From: Lactobacillus sp. ESL0684
Lineage (GTDB): Bacteria > Bacillota > Bacilli > Lactobacillales > Lactobacillaceae
Reading direction: 5' to 3'
Length of the DNA stretch: 64,000 bases
Assembly: GCF_029392675.1 (NCBI RefSeq)
Contig: NZ_CP113941.1
Location: 1,717,001 to 1,781,000 of the forward strand
Both the position numbers and the translations under genes were made by a program. Below are positions 49,415-58,859 of this stretch, piece by piece. Numbering within the stretch: position 1 is the stretch's first letter; each line of letters starts with the position of its first letter. Under the pieces are notes generated by a model that saw only the letters and a program-made list of their open reading frames with translations, did no database searches and had not been told where the DNA came from.

Positions 49415-50051
49415 TGTTTTTCTCCTCTGTTTCTTTAACTACATTATTTTTTGAAAAATATTGTTCCGCCCAATAAAGATGTACTTCATTAGCCCGATAA
49501 TAGCTTTGCTGAAAGTCATATAAATCTTGTGCAATCCTTGGAAAGTCAATCACTTGAGTTGAATCCTTGGACTTTAAAATTCTTACCAATTGCGTCATTG
49601 AATTAACTACACTAGTAATAACTGGTGAAGATAGCAAGGACTGGACTCGACGATCTAATGCTTCTTCAATTTGTTCATCTGCTTTCAAATTAGCAAAGGC
49701 ATAAAAAAGTGGTATTCCATATCTTTGCTTTTTTTCTTCTTTAGATTCAGCTTTTTCTTTAGACTCAGAATAGTCGCTACAAACAAATCTATCCTCGCCT
49801 TTTTGATAAATTGCATAAAGTTTAATAGCAGTAAAAATGGCTCTTTCAGCCGCTGATGGTTCACCATTTGTACTAAGCATGTCTTTAGATAACTCTTTCA
49901 ATAAGATTGGCCATATTTGTTGAGCATGATGACTTATGACTGATGGAGATTCTCTAAAAGCAGCCAAGGCACTCTTGTTTAAATCACCACCATTATAAAT
50001 TTTTTTAATAATTACAAAAGTATTTTTTGCTACTGCATTATTATATTTCAT
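49407..50051 (-). CDS. cse2: Cse2 (Cas11, CasB) small subunit
   Basis: 214 residues, all-helical. LAAFRESPSVISHHAQQIWPILL matches Cse2, and the end FQQSYYRANEVHLYWAEQYFSK is a helical tail. Two copies stabilise the displaced strand in Cascade. A charged KESKEEKKQRYG stretch replaces the usual loop around residue 110. Starts 29 bases after cas8e. Confidence 0.9.
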   Translation of the reverse strand: MKYNNAVAKNTFVIIKKIYNGGDLNKSALAAFRESPSVISHHAQQIWPILLKELSKDMLSTNGEPSAAERAIFTAIKLYAIYQKGEDRFVCSDYSESKEKAESKEEKKQRYGIPLFYAFANLKADEQIEEALDRRVQSLLSSPVITSVVNSMTQLVRILKSKDSTQVIDFPRIAQDLYDFQQSYYRANEVHLYWAEQYFSKNNVVKETEEKNND

Positions 50052-50080
50052 TGATGTATCACCCCTTCTTTAATACTTCT

Positions 50081-51784
50081 CTACTTTTCGTTAATTTCTA
50101 AGTCTTGGTTGACCTTAAAGCAAAAGTAATTGTATGCTGTAACAACATTTCTTAATTTTTTAACACCATTTTTTTCAATTCTTCTACCAGTAATATCTCT
50201 TGGAGTGCTTGTATCCAAAATACTACGGGCTTTACCTAATGCATACTTTTTAAGCCATCTCTTCCATGAAGTAATTGCTTGATCACTATCTTCTTCATTA
50301 GATAACTTTGCTAACCAAGTTTTAAATGGTTCATTGAGTCCATAATAAAATTCTTCACTCGCTTTATTTGCAAATGACTGATTACTAAGCCCACGAAGTT
50401 CACAAATTGCTTTAAGAAATTGCCAATAAACATTACCAATTACCTGATTTTTTTTAATCATTTCTTCAATTATTGCTGGCCAACAGTTTTCGCCGCTAGT
50501 ATCGAACATAACATCGGCTTCAATACTCATATCATCATACAGTTCAGCTGCTGGTAACTGCGATGATGAATTACCATCATCTAGTAAATCAATTGAAGCA
50601 AGCGTTATATTTTTATCAGATGCAATTATTCCTTCATCTTTTAAGTTTCTCAACCAACAAACAACTCCTGGTTCAATATCGTCAGATATCCCATTAACAC
50701 TCACGTAATTACTAAATTTACGCCACATTGCATTTCCCAGTGACTTCAAACCTCTAGTTGATGGCTTGATATTACTTTCTCTATCTCCCTTCCAAATGGT
50801 CATTGGTTCAACTTTAGCATTCATACTATCAAACATCGGAATTCCCGCGCTAAAAATAGTTGGTTGTTCCAATTCATCCCATTCAATATGCAAAATACGT
50901 GACCATGCCGTATATAGTTCAGAAATATTATTTGGCAAGATTTTCTTTTTTCGTACAGCAATATACTCTTGAACGTTTTGATATTCCCAAATAGGCTTTT
51001 GAGGTGCATATTTCCCATTTACTAAAATCAGGTTCAACATTAAAGTTTCAAATAAAGTTTCTCCTTTAGCAAAAACTGGATTTAATTTATAAAGCCAACC
51101 TGGAGAAGAAGAAAATTTTTCATCTGCTTTGATTCTGGTTTTATCTGTTACACCAGCATAATTTTGATAAGTAATTATCCAGCGAATCAATTCATCTAAT
51201 TCTACAATATTTTTTGCCTGGCCAGCACGTGGTGCAAAAATTGCAGGTGAGTTATTACTTTCAGAAACTTGGCGATTAATTTGCTTAATTGCAACTCTAC
51301 CTTTGCCCGTCTTAACATTACAATTGTCTGGAACTAATTCGTTGTATTCATTCCTAGTAACTTGATAAAAAGGATGACTACCAAAAAAGTCAAACCTATC
51401 TTCATACTGTTGCAAATACTTAACTACAATTTCAGAAAAAGATCCTTTAGAGTATAACTGTTGCCACGTTGCTAATAAGTTTTCGTCAAAATCCTCTTCC
51501 TCTTCTTCATCAATATCCGAAGTTATTTGCATTGATATTGGGTCAACTTTCAGGTCTTCATATGGTTGATTATTTGCATCAAATCGAGAATACACGGTTG
51601 TTAAAATCGCTAATAACAAACGCAAAATTGCAAAATCCTGTATACGCATTTCGCCAGCTAGCTGACGATAATCCTGGGCGTTTTCAAATAACTCAATTAA
51701 CGAAACTTTTTGTTCCCGATTAGTATCAGCGTTAATTACTTTAATCCAAGGTTGGGTAGTTAAATTAAATGTTTTTTCCGTCAT
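50081..51784 (-). CDS. cas8e: Cas8e (Cse1, CasA) large subunit
   Basis: 567 residues from the ATG at 51784; the ATG six bases upstream touches AAGGAGG and is unlikely. FNLTTQPWIKVINAD and the LLRLLLAILTTVYSR segment fit Cse1. It recognises the PAM and recruits Cas3. Overlaps the cas3 stop by 20 bases. Confidence 0.93.
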   Translation of the reverse strand: MTEKTFNLTTQPWIKVINADTNREQKVSLIELFENAQDYRQLAGEMRIQDFAILRLLLAILTTVYSRFDANNQPYEDLKVDPISMQITSDIDEEEEEDFDENLLATWQQLYSKGSFSEIVVKYLQQYEDRFDFFGSHPFYQVTRNEYNELVPDNCNVKTGKGRVAIKQINRQVSESNNSPAIFAPRAGQAKNIVELDELIRWIITYQNYAGVTDKTRIKADEKFSSSPGWLYKLNPVFAKGETLFETLMLNLILVNGKYAPQKPIWEYQNVQEYIAVRKKKILPNNISELYTAWSRILHIEWDELEQPTIFSAGIPMFDSMNAKVEPMTIWKGDRESNIKPSTRGLKSLGNAMWRKFSNYVSVNGISDDIEPGVVCWLRNLKDEGIIASDKNITLASIDLLDDGNSSSQLPAAELYDDMSIEADVMFDTSGENCWPAIIEEMIKKNQVIGNVYWQFLKAICELRGLSNQSFANKASEEFYYGLNEPFKTWLAKLSNEEDSDQAITSWKRWLKKYALGKARSILDTSTPRDITGRRIEKNGVKKLRNVVTAYNYFCFKVNQDLEINEK

Positions 51785-54530
51785 GATCATCCTCCTTTGA
51801 ATAAATTAGTCCTAACTGTTTAGAATATTGAATATTCCAAATATCAAATACAGTTGATAAGTTGCTATCTAGTTGCAAGACCAATGCTCCTCTCAGCCAG
51901 ACATTATCTTGCCAATCTGAATAATATTTACAAGTACGACGTTCTAATTTCTCAATTGCCGAAATAATTTTCTCTGGGTTTGGTGTGATTGCTGTTGGCA
52001 GCCTAATGAGTTGCTGAGCAATTTCTTGAGCAGGAACTTGTTCTATATTGCGACCATCTAATAAAAAGTCACCTTTCGTAGTATGCTTAAGCAAAATAAC
52101 TTCAAGAGTCTCTTTAATATCGCGCACTGCCGCACTAGCCCTCTGTTCACTAACATCAGCCCCTTTTTTATCGTTACTTAACCACCTATGAATTGATTTT
52201 TTATACTGAGGATCACAGATTTGGAATTCCCCAGCTTTATCTTCTTCAGTTTCTACATAATTATCAAAATCAGTTTTAGCTGCAGCAATCCCGTCGATTT
52301 CTTCATCGGTTTCTGAACCATAGACCTTTTGCACAAGCCGGGAAATATCATCAGGTAATGCAATCTTATCTTGCAAGAAGTAATCAGTCTTTATCAATAA
52401 ATATTTGTGATAAACGGCTTCATTAGCATCACCATAATCTCCAAAATCGTTGATTCCCATTACATATAGTTGCGGCTGCTGTAACGTTTCAGGTCGGGAA
52501 ATATTATGACGGTGCAATCTTCCTGCACGCTGCAGTAACAAGTCCATTGGCGCAATATCGGTATACAAAACATCAAAATCAATATCCAGCGATTGTTCCA
52601 AAACTTGAGTGCCGATTACCACTAACTTTTCAGGCCGCTTGCCTTCCTTGCCAATCGCACCTTGCAATTTCTTTTCCTGTTCAGTCCGATCCGGAGCTAA
52701 AAAGGATGAATGCAAAACCATTAATTCTACATCTTGCTCAGCAACTAGCTTGGCAAGTGCTTGTGCACGCTTAACGGTATTGACAATGAGCCCTGCAACA
52801 CCGCCACCATCAATCTTAGTCATAATGTTGTCAATCAAGTCTTCATCAGCTAAGTTGAGTCGCTTGACTTGCAACTCTTGCGGCTTTTGATCGCTTTGAC
52901 CAGGAAAATCTGAAACTTGTTTTAATTCACAACCATCTAGGATGCTAAGAAGAGGATATGCCTGATTCTTTTGCCAATTATCTGGTGCATTAAGAACCTT
53001 CTCAGGCTTTTTATGATATTTTCCACGTAAATACTGATTAATTAGCATCTCTCTTTTCGACTGTGGAAGTGTAGCAGATAAAATAATAATAGACACTTTA
53101 TAAGCTCCCAGCCATTTTATTACTTTATATAAATACTGACTCATATAAGCATCATATGCATGAACTTCATCAATAACAATAACTTTGCCGCTTAAGCCTA
53201 AATGCTTTAAAAATAAATGCTTTTGCTTTAACCCCATTGAAAGTAGATTATCAATTGTACCTATTGTGAATTCATTCAAAATGGTTTTTTTACCAGAAAA
53301 CCAATCATTTACAACAACTGCACCTGCATCAGCTTCAATATTTTCTGCCTTAGGTAATTTTTGAACATCTTCATTAAATTGAGCCTTACTATGCATTAAT
53401 TTAAATGAAAATTTGTTTTCTTGAGATTTTGCCAGCTTATTTAGCCAATATTCAACTCGATTAAACATTGCATTACTAGTTGCTTGAGTTGGTAAACCCA
53501 TGAATAAGCCATTTTGTCCACTAATATAAGCTAGTTGCTCAACCGCGATTAATGCAATCTCTGTTTTTCCTATCCCCATTGGTGCTTCAATAATAATCAT
53601 TCCAGGGTCATATGCCTGCCCAATTGTTTCAGTCATTTTCTTCTGCACTGGGCGTGCCTTATATTCCCAACGATCATCATACGGATCTTTAATCTTATCA
53701 ATCTTTTGGGGCTCCCAATAATCATTCAGTTTCCAATTCTTAATAGCTTTTTTCAAACGTTCTTCAGAAGATATACTATCCCATGATTTATCAAGATCGA
53801 TTAATGGAAATAATGGCTCATTTTTATTATTGTTCATATATTCAGTGGAGGCAAGCCAATCTGCCATAATAATGAGGCCCTCTAGTATTACTGCTTCAGG
53901 TTGCGTAATACGCTTAGGTAATTCCGACACATCTTTATAACCCGAAGAGTTCAAACCATATTCAAAAAGCTCTTTTTGCACTTTTTGCCAAACATGTTTT
54001 ATATGCTGATTATTGGTACTCTGCCAATAATTAGTTTCATGATGACAAATATCAGTTATAGGGGAATGGTTCAAAGGTTTACCATGATGTCCGCCAATTA
54101 ATGCTGCTATATTTTCGGGTACCTTAAATTTTAGTAGCAATGCCTCACCTGCCACATTATGCGGAGACTGTGAACTAGATTCTAAATTCAATTCATTTAT
54201 TTGACTAAAACCATGCATAGCTAATTTATCAAGTAATTTTTCATCAAGATCTTTATCATTGTTATGTGACTTTTTAATCTGAAATGCTGGGGTAGCTTTG
54301 CCTAGATCATGAACAAAACCTAAAAACTTAACCAATTTATGTACTTCTTCATCAGATAAATTCTGCTTTAAGAAGTCCCTTTGACTATCGCTCAGCCAGT
54401 TATTATATAGCCATTTGATGACTTCCTGGGTATCAGTTAAATGAGCAATTAGTGGCAGCCATAGTTGCTGACCATCTTCAGTATTTTTCTTAGCCCAAAG
54501 GGCTGTGGATTCGTCAGATAATTTTATCAT
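51765..54530 (-). CDS. cas3: Cas3 helicase-nuclease
   Basis: 921 residues. HD nuclease domain (about 1-230) with FVHDLGKATPAF and GGHHGKP; helicase with Walker A APMGIGKTEIAL, DEVH, SATLPQS and QRAGRLHRH; and a C-terminal domain. All key motifs are present, so target DNA degradation appears intact. First gene of the cas operon, with a good promoter 31 bases upstream. Confidence 0.95.
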   Translation of the reverse strand: MIKLSDESTALWAKKNTEDGQQLWLPLIAHLTDTQEVIKWLYNNWLSDSQRDFLKQNLSDEEVHKLVKFLGFVHDLGKATPAFQIKKSHNNDKDLDEKLLDKLAMHGFSQINELNLESSSQSPHNVAGEALLLKFKVPENIAALIGGHHGKPLNHSPITDICHHETNYWQSTNNQHIKHVWQKVQKELFEYGLNSSGYKDVSELPKRITQPEAVILEGLIIMADWLASTEYMNNNKNEPLFPLIDLDKSWDSISSEERLKKAIKNWKLNDYWEPQKIDKIKDPYDDRWEYKARPVQKKMTETIGQAYDPGMIIIEAPMGIGKTEIALIAVEQLAYISGQNGLFMGLPTQATSNAMFNRVEYWLNKLAKSQENKFSFKLMHSKAQFNEDVQKLPKAENIEADAGAVVVNDWFSGKKTILNEFTIGTIDNLLSMGLKQKHLFLKHLGLSGKVIVIDEVHAYDAYMSQYLYKVIKWLGAYKVSIIILSATLPQSKREMLINQYLRGKYHKKPEKVLNAPDNWQKNQAYPLLSILDGCELKQVSDFPGQSDQKPQELQVKRLNLADEDLIDNIMTKIDGGGVAGLIVNTVKRAQALAKLVAEQDVELMVLHSSFLAPDRTEQEKKLQGAIGKEGKRPEKLVVIGTQVLEQSLDIDFDVLYTDIAPMDLLLQRAGRLHRHNISRPETLQQPQLYVMGINDFGDYGDANEAVYHKYLLIKTDYFLQDKIALPDDISRLVQKVYGSETDEEIDGIAAAKTDFDNYVETEEDKAGEFQICDPQYKKSIHRWLSNDKKGADVSEQRASAAVRDIKETLEVILLKHTTKGDFLLDGRNIEQVPAQEIAQQLIRLPTAITPNPEKIISAIEKLERRTCKYYSDWQDNVWLRGALVLQLDSNLSTVFDIWNIQYSKQLGLIYSKEDDHDGKNI

Positions 54531-54560
54531 TATTTTTCTTTCTTCTTATATATGATTTAA

Positions 54561-54589
54561 ATATTAAAGCAGAACAAAGAAATATGCAA
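54561..54589 (-). promoter_or_regulatory. Promoter of the cas operon
   Basis: On the minus strand TTGCAT is 17 bases from TAATAT, 31 bases before the cas3 start. Spacing is ideal. Confidence 0.65.
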
Positions 54590-54626
54590 TCGCTTTTATA
54601 GACTTATAGTTAAATATCTATAAAAT

Positions 54627-54661
54627 AATAGAGATGAAGCAAAACAGCCTTCATCCCTATT
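54627..54661 (-). terminator. Hairpin between the fossil repeats and cas3
   Basis: AATAG-GATGAAG / CTTCATC-CTATT with a 9-base loop; T-rich on the minus side. Possible terminator insulating the cas promoter. Confidence 0.5.
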
Positions 54662-54687
54662 TCGAAATAAGATTAAAATATAATTTA

Positions 54688-54777
54688 TACTTAGCCCCAC
54701 TTCCGTAGGGAACACCACTTCCTAATCTCATGGTTTTACCAAAATCTTAGGAGCACCCTCACTTAAGTAAGGAATAC
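54688..54777 (-). CRISPR. Two degenerate CRISPR repeats (fossil unit)
   Basis: 28-base elements at 54688-54715 and 54750-54777 resemble the array repeat in order and orientation: -GCCCCACTTCCGTAGGGAACAC and GGAGCACCCTCACTTAAGTAAGGAATAC, each with several mismatches. They are 62 bases apart (array period 61), leaving a 34-base spacer-like stretch. They lie upstream of cas3, the far side of the cas operon from the active array. Confidence 0.7.
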
Positions 54778-54999
54778 GTAGTTAACTGTACCATAGTGTT
54801 CTAAGTAGATAAACTTTTTTAATAATATGTCAACAAATTTTAAAAAGTCTAGTAGTGGACTTCTTTGATATAGCGTGCTTAAATAAACTTGTTTGTATAG
54901 TTTAGCGTCTTAATTTTTAATAAAATTAGAGTTCGTTAGATATAAATATCTTTTAAGTAAAACGTTAATAGCCTTAAAAATATAACTATAAAATATAAA

Positions 55000-55024
55000 A
55001 ATCAGCTTATTAAATAAGCTTTAA
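55000..55024 (-). terminator. Terminator of the 33-residue peptide gene
   Basis: AGCTTATT-A-AATAAGCT palindrome (55004-55020), followed on the minus strand by GATTTTTATATTTT. Confidence 0.55.
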
Positions 55025-55059
55025 TTTTTTCATACAATACCAATATCCTATTTTTATAG

Positions 55060-55161
55060 CTATTTAAGCAATTGTATAAGTAATTTTAAAAAGAAAAAAG
55101 AATTCACTTGCATCAGCAAGAAACACATTCCTAAAATTAAAAAAGCTGTTTTATTAAACAT
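55060..55161 (-). CDS. 33-residue hydrophobic peptide, unknown
   Basis: The frame encodes MFNKTAFLILGMCFLLMQ-VNSFFFLKLLIQLLK: one long hydrophobic segment with Lys at both ends. A GGGGGGCGGAAG stretch lies before the ATG. A consensus promoter 60 bases upstream and a stem-loop with T run downstream frame it as its own transcript. Size and character resemble type I toxin or membrane micropeptides, but I know no homologue. Confidence 0.45.
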   Translation of the reverse strand: MFNKTAFLILGMCFLLMQVNSFFFLKLLIQLLK

Positions 55162-55221
55162 TATCTTCCGCCCCCCTTTTTATAAAATTCTTTTAAGCAA
55201 TATCTTGTTTTTGTATCAGCC

Positions 55222-55250
55222 ATTGTATATCCATAATTTTATTTTGTCAA
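55222..55250 (-). promoter_or_regulatory. Strong promoter for the small peptide gene
   Basis: On the minus strand TTGACA, 17-base spacer, TACAAT; near-perfect vegetative promoter. Confidence 0.75.
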
Positions 55251-55355
55251 GCTCTATCAGTGGATATATTAGTGGCATTTTTTGTTGGTAATGAACTTTT
55301 ATCATTGCCCTTTAGACCTTTGCTTATTTTTACCTTACTTGGTATTTTCTAAGCA

Positions 55356-55526
55356 CTACTGCTTAAAATATTTTTTACTTAATCTTCTAAAACAAGAAAG
55401 TAGTATCGTCAAGATAGCTAAGAAAACAAAATTGAAGTTTTCATTAATCGGCTGAAAGATTATTACACAGATTGATAAAATCAGATAAATAGTAGTAGCT
55501 AGCACATTAATCATTTGTTTACTCAT
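55356..55526 (-). CDS. Small two-helix membrane protein, unknown
   Basis: 56 residues from the ATG at 55526 (others at 55532 and 55544). Two hydrophobic helices (about 3-24 and 30-45) and a basic C-terminus RRLSKKYFKQ. GGAAC is the only possible ribosome site. Unrecognised; could be a bacteriocin-immunity-like protein, without evidence. Confidence 0.4.
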   Translation of the reverse strand: MSKQMINVLATTIYLILSICVIIFQPINENFNFVFLAILTILLSCFRRLSKKYFKQ

Positions 55527-55710
55527 AATCATCAGTTCCAACATTTAATAATTCTAAATTATTTGTACAAATGCTACATACCAGTTTTGTATATAATTTA
55601 TTATACATGAATTTTATTACACATTTACGGGTATACCAATTATAAATAGCGACCAATTTAACTTTATCAATAATACCATCCTGGGCTCATATAATCCTTT
55701 TAAAATAAAA

Positions 55711-55739
55711 TTGACAAAAGGTTAATTCTAATCTATGAT
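55711..55739 (+). promoter_or_regulatory. Promoter of lysine-riboswitch unit 1
   Basis: TTGACA, 17 bases, TATGAT, just before the lysine aptamer. Confidence 0.8.
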
Positions 55740-55765
55740 TCATATTAATTAAATAATTTCCAATG

Positions 55766-55998
55766 CAATAGAGGTCGCGATAATTACGAACTTAGTCTGA
55801 GCTGACGCAAAGCTATGATGACTAAGTTTAGAATTGTCGCCGAAACGAAAAGGATTTGCGTAAACTTTTCGTTGGGCTGCAAGAGCATATCTTGCAGACT
55901 GTCCCACGTATCAAATCGTGGGGAGCGCTATCTGATTTATCTAAAGTTAATGAATGATTATTACCTCATTGTAGTTGTACTACAATGAGGTTTTTATT
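55766..55998 (+). promoter_or_regulatory. Lysine riboswitch (L-box) 1 with terminator
   Basis: The aptamer runs from ATAGAGGTCGCG to GGGGAGCGCTATCTG, closed by an ATAG/CTAT P1; inside are the GTCGCCGAAACG segment, TTGGGCTGC and ACTGTCCC typical of the L-box. A strong terminator (CCTCATTGTAG / CTACAATGAGG plus T run, 55962-55998) forms the expression platform. High lysine should stop transcription of the transporter that follows. Confidence 0.93.
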
Positions 55999-56055
55999 TT
56001 ACGCTTTTTTATTGTATTGGCTTTATTTGAAAGAATTTTTTCGGAGGTTTTCAAA

Positions 56056-57675
56056 ATGAAGTCAAAAAATAATGGGTTAATTGCAATGATTGCAGTTATT
56101 TTCAGCATAATATGTGGGGCCATGGCGACTAGCACACAAACTATGGCTGCTAAAAGGGATAGCAATACCCTGACCGTAGCAATGGAAGCCAATTATTCAC
56201 CAAACAATTGGACACAAACAACCAGTGCTAATGGCGCCGTTCCAATCGAGGGTTCCAATACTTATGCTAATGGCTATGATGTCAAAGTTGCTAAGATCAT
56301 CGGTAAAAAATTGCATCGCAAAGTGATAGTCGCCAAAACCGAGTGGGACGGTCTCTTGCCAGCTTTAACCAGTGGCAAAGCTGACCTAATTATTGCGGGT
56401 ATGAGTCCTACGCCGCAAAGAGCCAAAGCAATTGATTTCTCCAAGCCATATTGGAGCGGTACCTTTGTGGTAATTACTAAAGTCAATAATCCTTATGCTA
56501 AAGCCAAAAAGCTGACCGATTTTAAAGGCGCCAAGCTAACTTCGCAACAAGGTACCTTTCACTACAAGCTGATTAACCAGTTAAAGGGCGCTAAAAAGCA
56601 GCCACCTATGCGTGATTTTTCCGCAATGCGTCAAAGTCTAATCTCTGGTACCATCGACGGTTATATTGCAGATTCAACAGAAGCCATTTCTTTTAAATTA
56701 GTTGATCCAGATATCAAAGCAGTGCCGCTAAATAATATGAAAGGTTTTCACCTTACGCAGGATCAAATGGTATCTTGCATTGGCGTCGCAAAGAATAATC
56801 AAAAATTACGCAAAGAAGTCAATCAAGTTCTCGCAACTATTTCAACCACTAAACGAAAAAAGCTAATGACAGCCGCTATCAAGGAGCAACCTAAAACCAC
56901 CCATGCTAAAAAGGGCCAATCGTCCAAGCAGACAAATTGGCTAATTGCAATGCTTGACCAGTACGGCGGTATGCTCATCAACGGCATTGGCATGACCTTA
57001 CTGCTGGCAGCAGTTGGCACAATCGCCGGCTTCTTCATCGGTCTGCTTGTCGGTATCATTAGAACCATTCCGATACCCAAAAAGCGGTCTAAAAGATGGG
57101 GCCTAAAATTGCTTGACTGGCTACTAGCCGTTTACATTGAAGTTTTCCGTGGTACGCCGATGATGGTTCAGGCAGCAGTAATCTATTATGGCATTGCACA
57201 GTTTTGGCATTTAAATATTGACCGAACAGTGGCAGCACTACTGATTGTTTCCATTAATACTGGAGCCTATCTAGCCGAAATTATTCGCGGCGGTATCACT
57301 TCTACTCCGCAAGGACAATTTGAAGCCGCTAGTGCCTTGGGCATGACTCATAGCCAAAAGATGTGGCATATTATCTTGCCACAAGCTATTAAAAATTGCT
57401 TGCCGTCAATTACCAACGAATTTATCGTTAATATCAAAGATACTTCTGTTTTGAGTATCATTTCTGTTTCCGAGCTATTTTTCGTTGGTTCCACCATTGC
57501 CAGCCAGACCTTTAAGTTCTTCCCGACCTACCTCACCATTTCAGCCATCTACTTAATCCTGACCTTCACTATTACCAGAATTTTTAATTTAATTGAAAAG
57601 CACCTTAATGGTAAGCAAAATTACAATCTAATGGCTAACCAAGTCCAAGTTGGCCAAACCCAATCACATAATTAA
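56056..57675 (+). CDS. Lysine-type ABC transporter, binding protein fused to permease (copy 1)
   Basis: 539 residues from the ATG at 56056 (TCGGAGG site), not the longer frame through the terminator. Signal peptide (about 1-33), binding domain (about 40-265, with ANGYDVKVAKIIGKKL and WDGLLPALTSGKADLIIAGMSP), then a HisM-type permease (about 310-525; EAA loop AASALGMTHSQKMW). A lysine riboswitch precedes it, so lysine is the likely substrate. No ATPase gene follows directly; it probably uses the ATPase of copy 2. Confidence 0.9.
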   Translation: MKSKNNGLIAMIAVIFSIICGAMATSTQTMAAKRDSNTLTVAMEANYSPNNWTQTTSANGAVPIEGSNTYANGYDVKVAKIIGKKLHRKVIVAKTEWDGLLPALTSGKADLIIAGMSPTPQRAKAIDFSKPYWSGTFVVITKVNNPYAKAKKLTDFKGAKLTSQQGTFHYKLINQLKGAKKQPPMRDFSAMRQSLISGTIDGYIADSTEAISFKLVDPDIKAVPLNNMKGFHLTQDQMVSCIGVAKNNQKLRKEVNQVLATISTTKRKKLMTAAIKEQPKTTHAKKGQSSKQTNWLIAMLDQYGGMLINGIGMTLLLAAVGTIAGFFIGLLVGIIRTIPIPKKRSKRWGLKLLDWLLAVYIEVFRGTPMMVQAAVIYYGIAQFWHLNIDRTVAALLIVSINTGAYLAEIIRGGITSTPQGQFEAASALGMTHSQKMWHIILPQAIKNCLPSITNEFIVNIKDTSVLSIISVSELFFVGSTIASQTFKFFPTYLTISAIYLILTFTITRIFNLIEKHLNGKQNYNLMANQVQVGQTQSHN

Positions 57676-57693
57676 TTAAGAGGAGTAACCAAA

Positions 57694-58851
57694 ATGAATC
57701 AGCAACAACAAATCAAGTTATTACAGCACTTAATCCAAATCCCTACGATTGATGACCATGAAAAGCAGGTCGTTGACTACGTAGCCAGCCTGTTTACCCC
57801 CTATGGCGAACGTGTTCGGTTCACTCGGATTCCTTATCAAGGAGACCGTGAAAGTGCGGTAATTTCAATTGGTCCAACGGGTGGTAAGTTCAAGTTAGGC
57901 TTTTCCGGACATATGGACGTGGTCAATTTAGGCAATCCTTCTGCTTGGCATGACGACCCTTTTTCTGGGAAATTATACGACCATGATACTAAAATCTACG
58001 GACGCGGCACTACCGACATGAAGAGCGGACTAGCGGGAATGATCAGTACTCTGCTAACTTTACTTGAAGAAAACGTACCTTTAAGCGGTGAATTACGGTT
58101 GTTAATGTCAGTTGGTGAAGAAACTGGTCAATGGGGTTCAGAGGAATTAACTAAACAAGGCTATGTCGACGATTTAGATGTCTTAATTATCGGCGAAGAT
58201 ACCACCGATCTCAACATCTCCTATGCTAGCAACGGCGATATTGACTATACTGTCACTTCTCAAGGTGCAGTTGCCAGGACTGATCAAGTTGGCGTCTTAA
58301 ATGCCATTGATAATATGTATGATTTTATCAACTTGGCGAATCAAAAATTAAGAAATTTACCACGCGTTGATCCAAAAATGGGGCCAGTAATCCACAATAT
58401 CACCATGATTTCTGGTGGTGACCAGATTAACAATATGCCCAGCAAAGTCACTGCTCGGGGAAATATTCGGATCAATCCGTTATACACCGTCGCAGATATT
58501 CAGGCAGTTTTAACAGACGTTCTAAATGAAATAAATCAATTGCCGCGACACCAATTTACGCTGCAATACGATTACCTCGGTGAGCCCGTCATGGGAGATA
58601 AACATAACGAGTATCTCTTAGCCGCCCAAGAAATGATGAGTGACATTGTTGGTCATCGCGTCAAACTAGTAACTGAATCAGGTACAACTGATGCTTCTAA
58701 ATTTAGCCAGAGTCCTACCCCACCAGTTATGCTAGTAGCGGGACCTGGTAATGCTTCAGCACACAAAGTTAACGAATACGTTGATGTTGCAGAATACTTA
58801 TCAGCTTGCGAATTTTATGAAAGATTTGCCAGAAAATATTTGACTAAATAA
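57694..58851 (+). CDS. M20 metallopeptidase (ArgE/DapE-like), missing lid His
   Basis: 385 residues. Zinc ligands and catalytic residues in SGHMDVV, GRGTTDMKSG, GEETGQ, GEDT and the late AHK are present. At the dimerisation domain, where DapE/ArgE relatives have G-xAHSSxPE, this protein reads GAVARTDQVG; the His that contributes to catalysis is absent. In the same transcript as the lysine transporter, so it may release lysine from an acylated or peptide form. Strong AGAGGAG site. Confidence 0.85.
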   Translation: MNQQQQIKLLQHLIQIPTIDDHEKQVVDYVASLFTPYGERVRFTRIPYQGDRESAVISIGPTGGKFKLGFSGHMDVVNLGNPSAWHDDPFSGKLYDHDTKIYGRGTTDMKSGLAGMISTLLTLLEENVPLSGELRLLMSVGEETGQWGSEELTKQGYVDDLDVLIIGEDTTDLNISYASNGDIDYTVTSQGAVARTDQVGVLNAIDNMYDFINLANQKLRNLPRVDPKMGPVIHNITMISGGDQINNMPSKVTARGNIRINPLYTVADIQAVLTDVLNEINQLPRHQFTLQYDYLGEPVMGDKHNEYLLAAQEMMSDIVGHRVKLVTESGTTDASKFSQSPTPPVMLVAGPGNASAHKVNEYVDVAEYLSACEFYERFARKYLTK

Positions 58852-58859
58852 ATAATTAT

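Larger units (their letters stand above)
54531..55974. other. 1.4-kb gene-poor, AT-rich interval
   Basis: Apart from the items listed separately (cas promoter, a hairpin at 54627-54661, two fossil CRISPR repeats, one or two small ORFs and a lysine riboswitch promoter and aptamer), I see no gene. Stretches 54780-54999, 55251-55355 and 55545-55710 hold nothing I recognise. Base composition is visibly more AT-rich than the neighbours. Confidence 0.6.

Noticed and set aside
55975-56055. N-terminal extension of the lysine transporter ORF (copy 1) upstream of 56056
   Set aside because: It would be translated from the riboswitch terminator; the GGAGG site and signal peptide fix the start at 56056.
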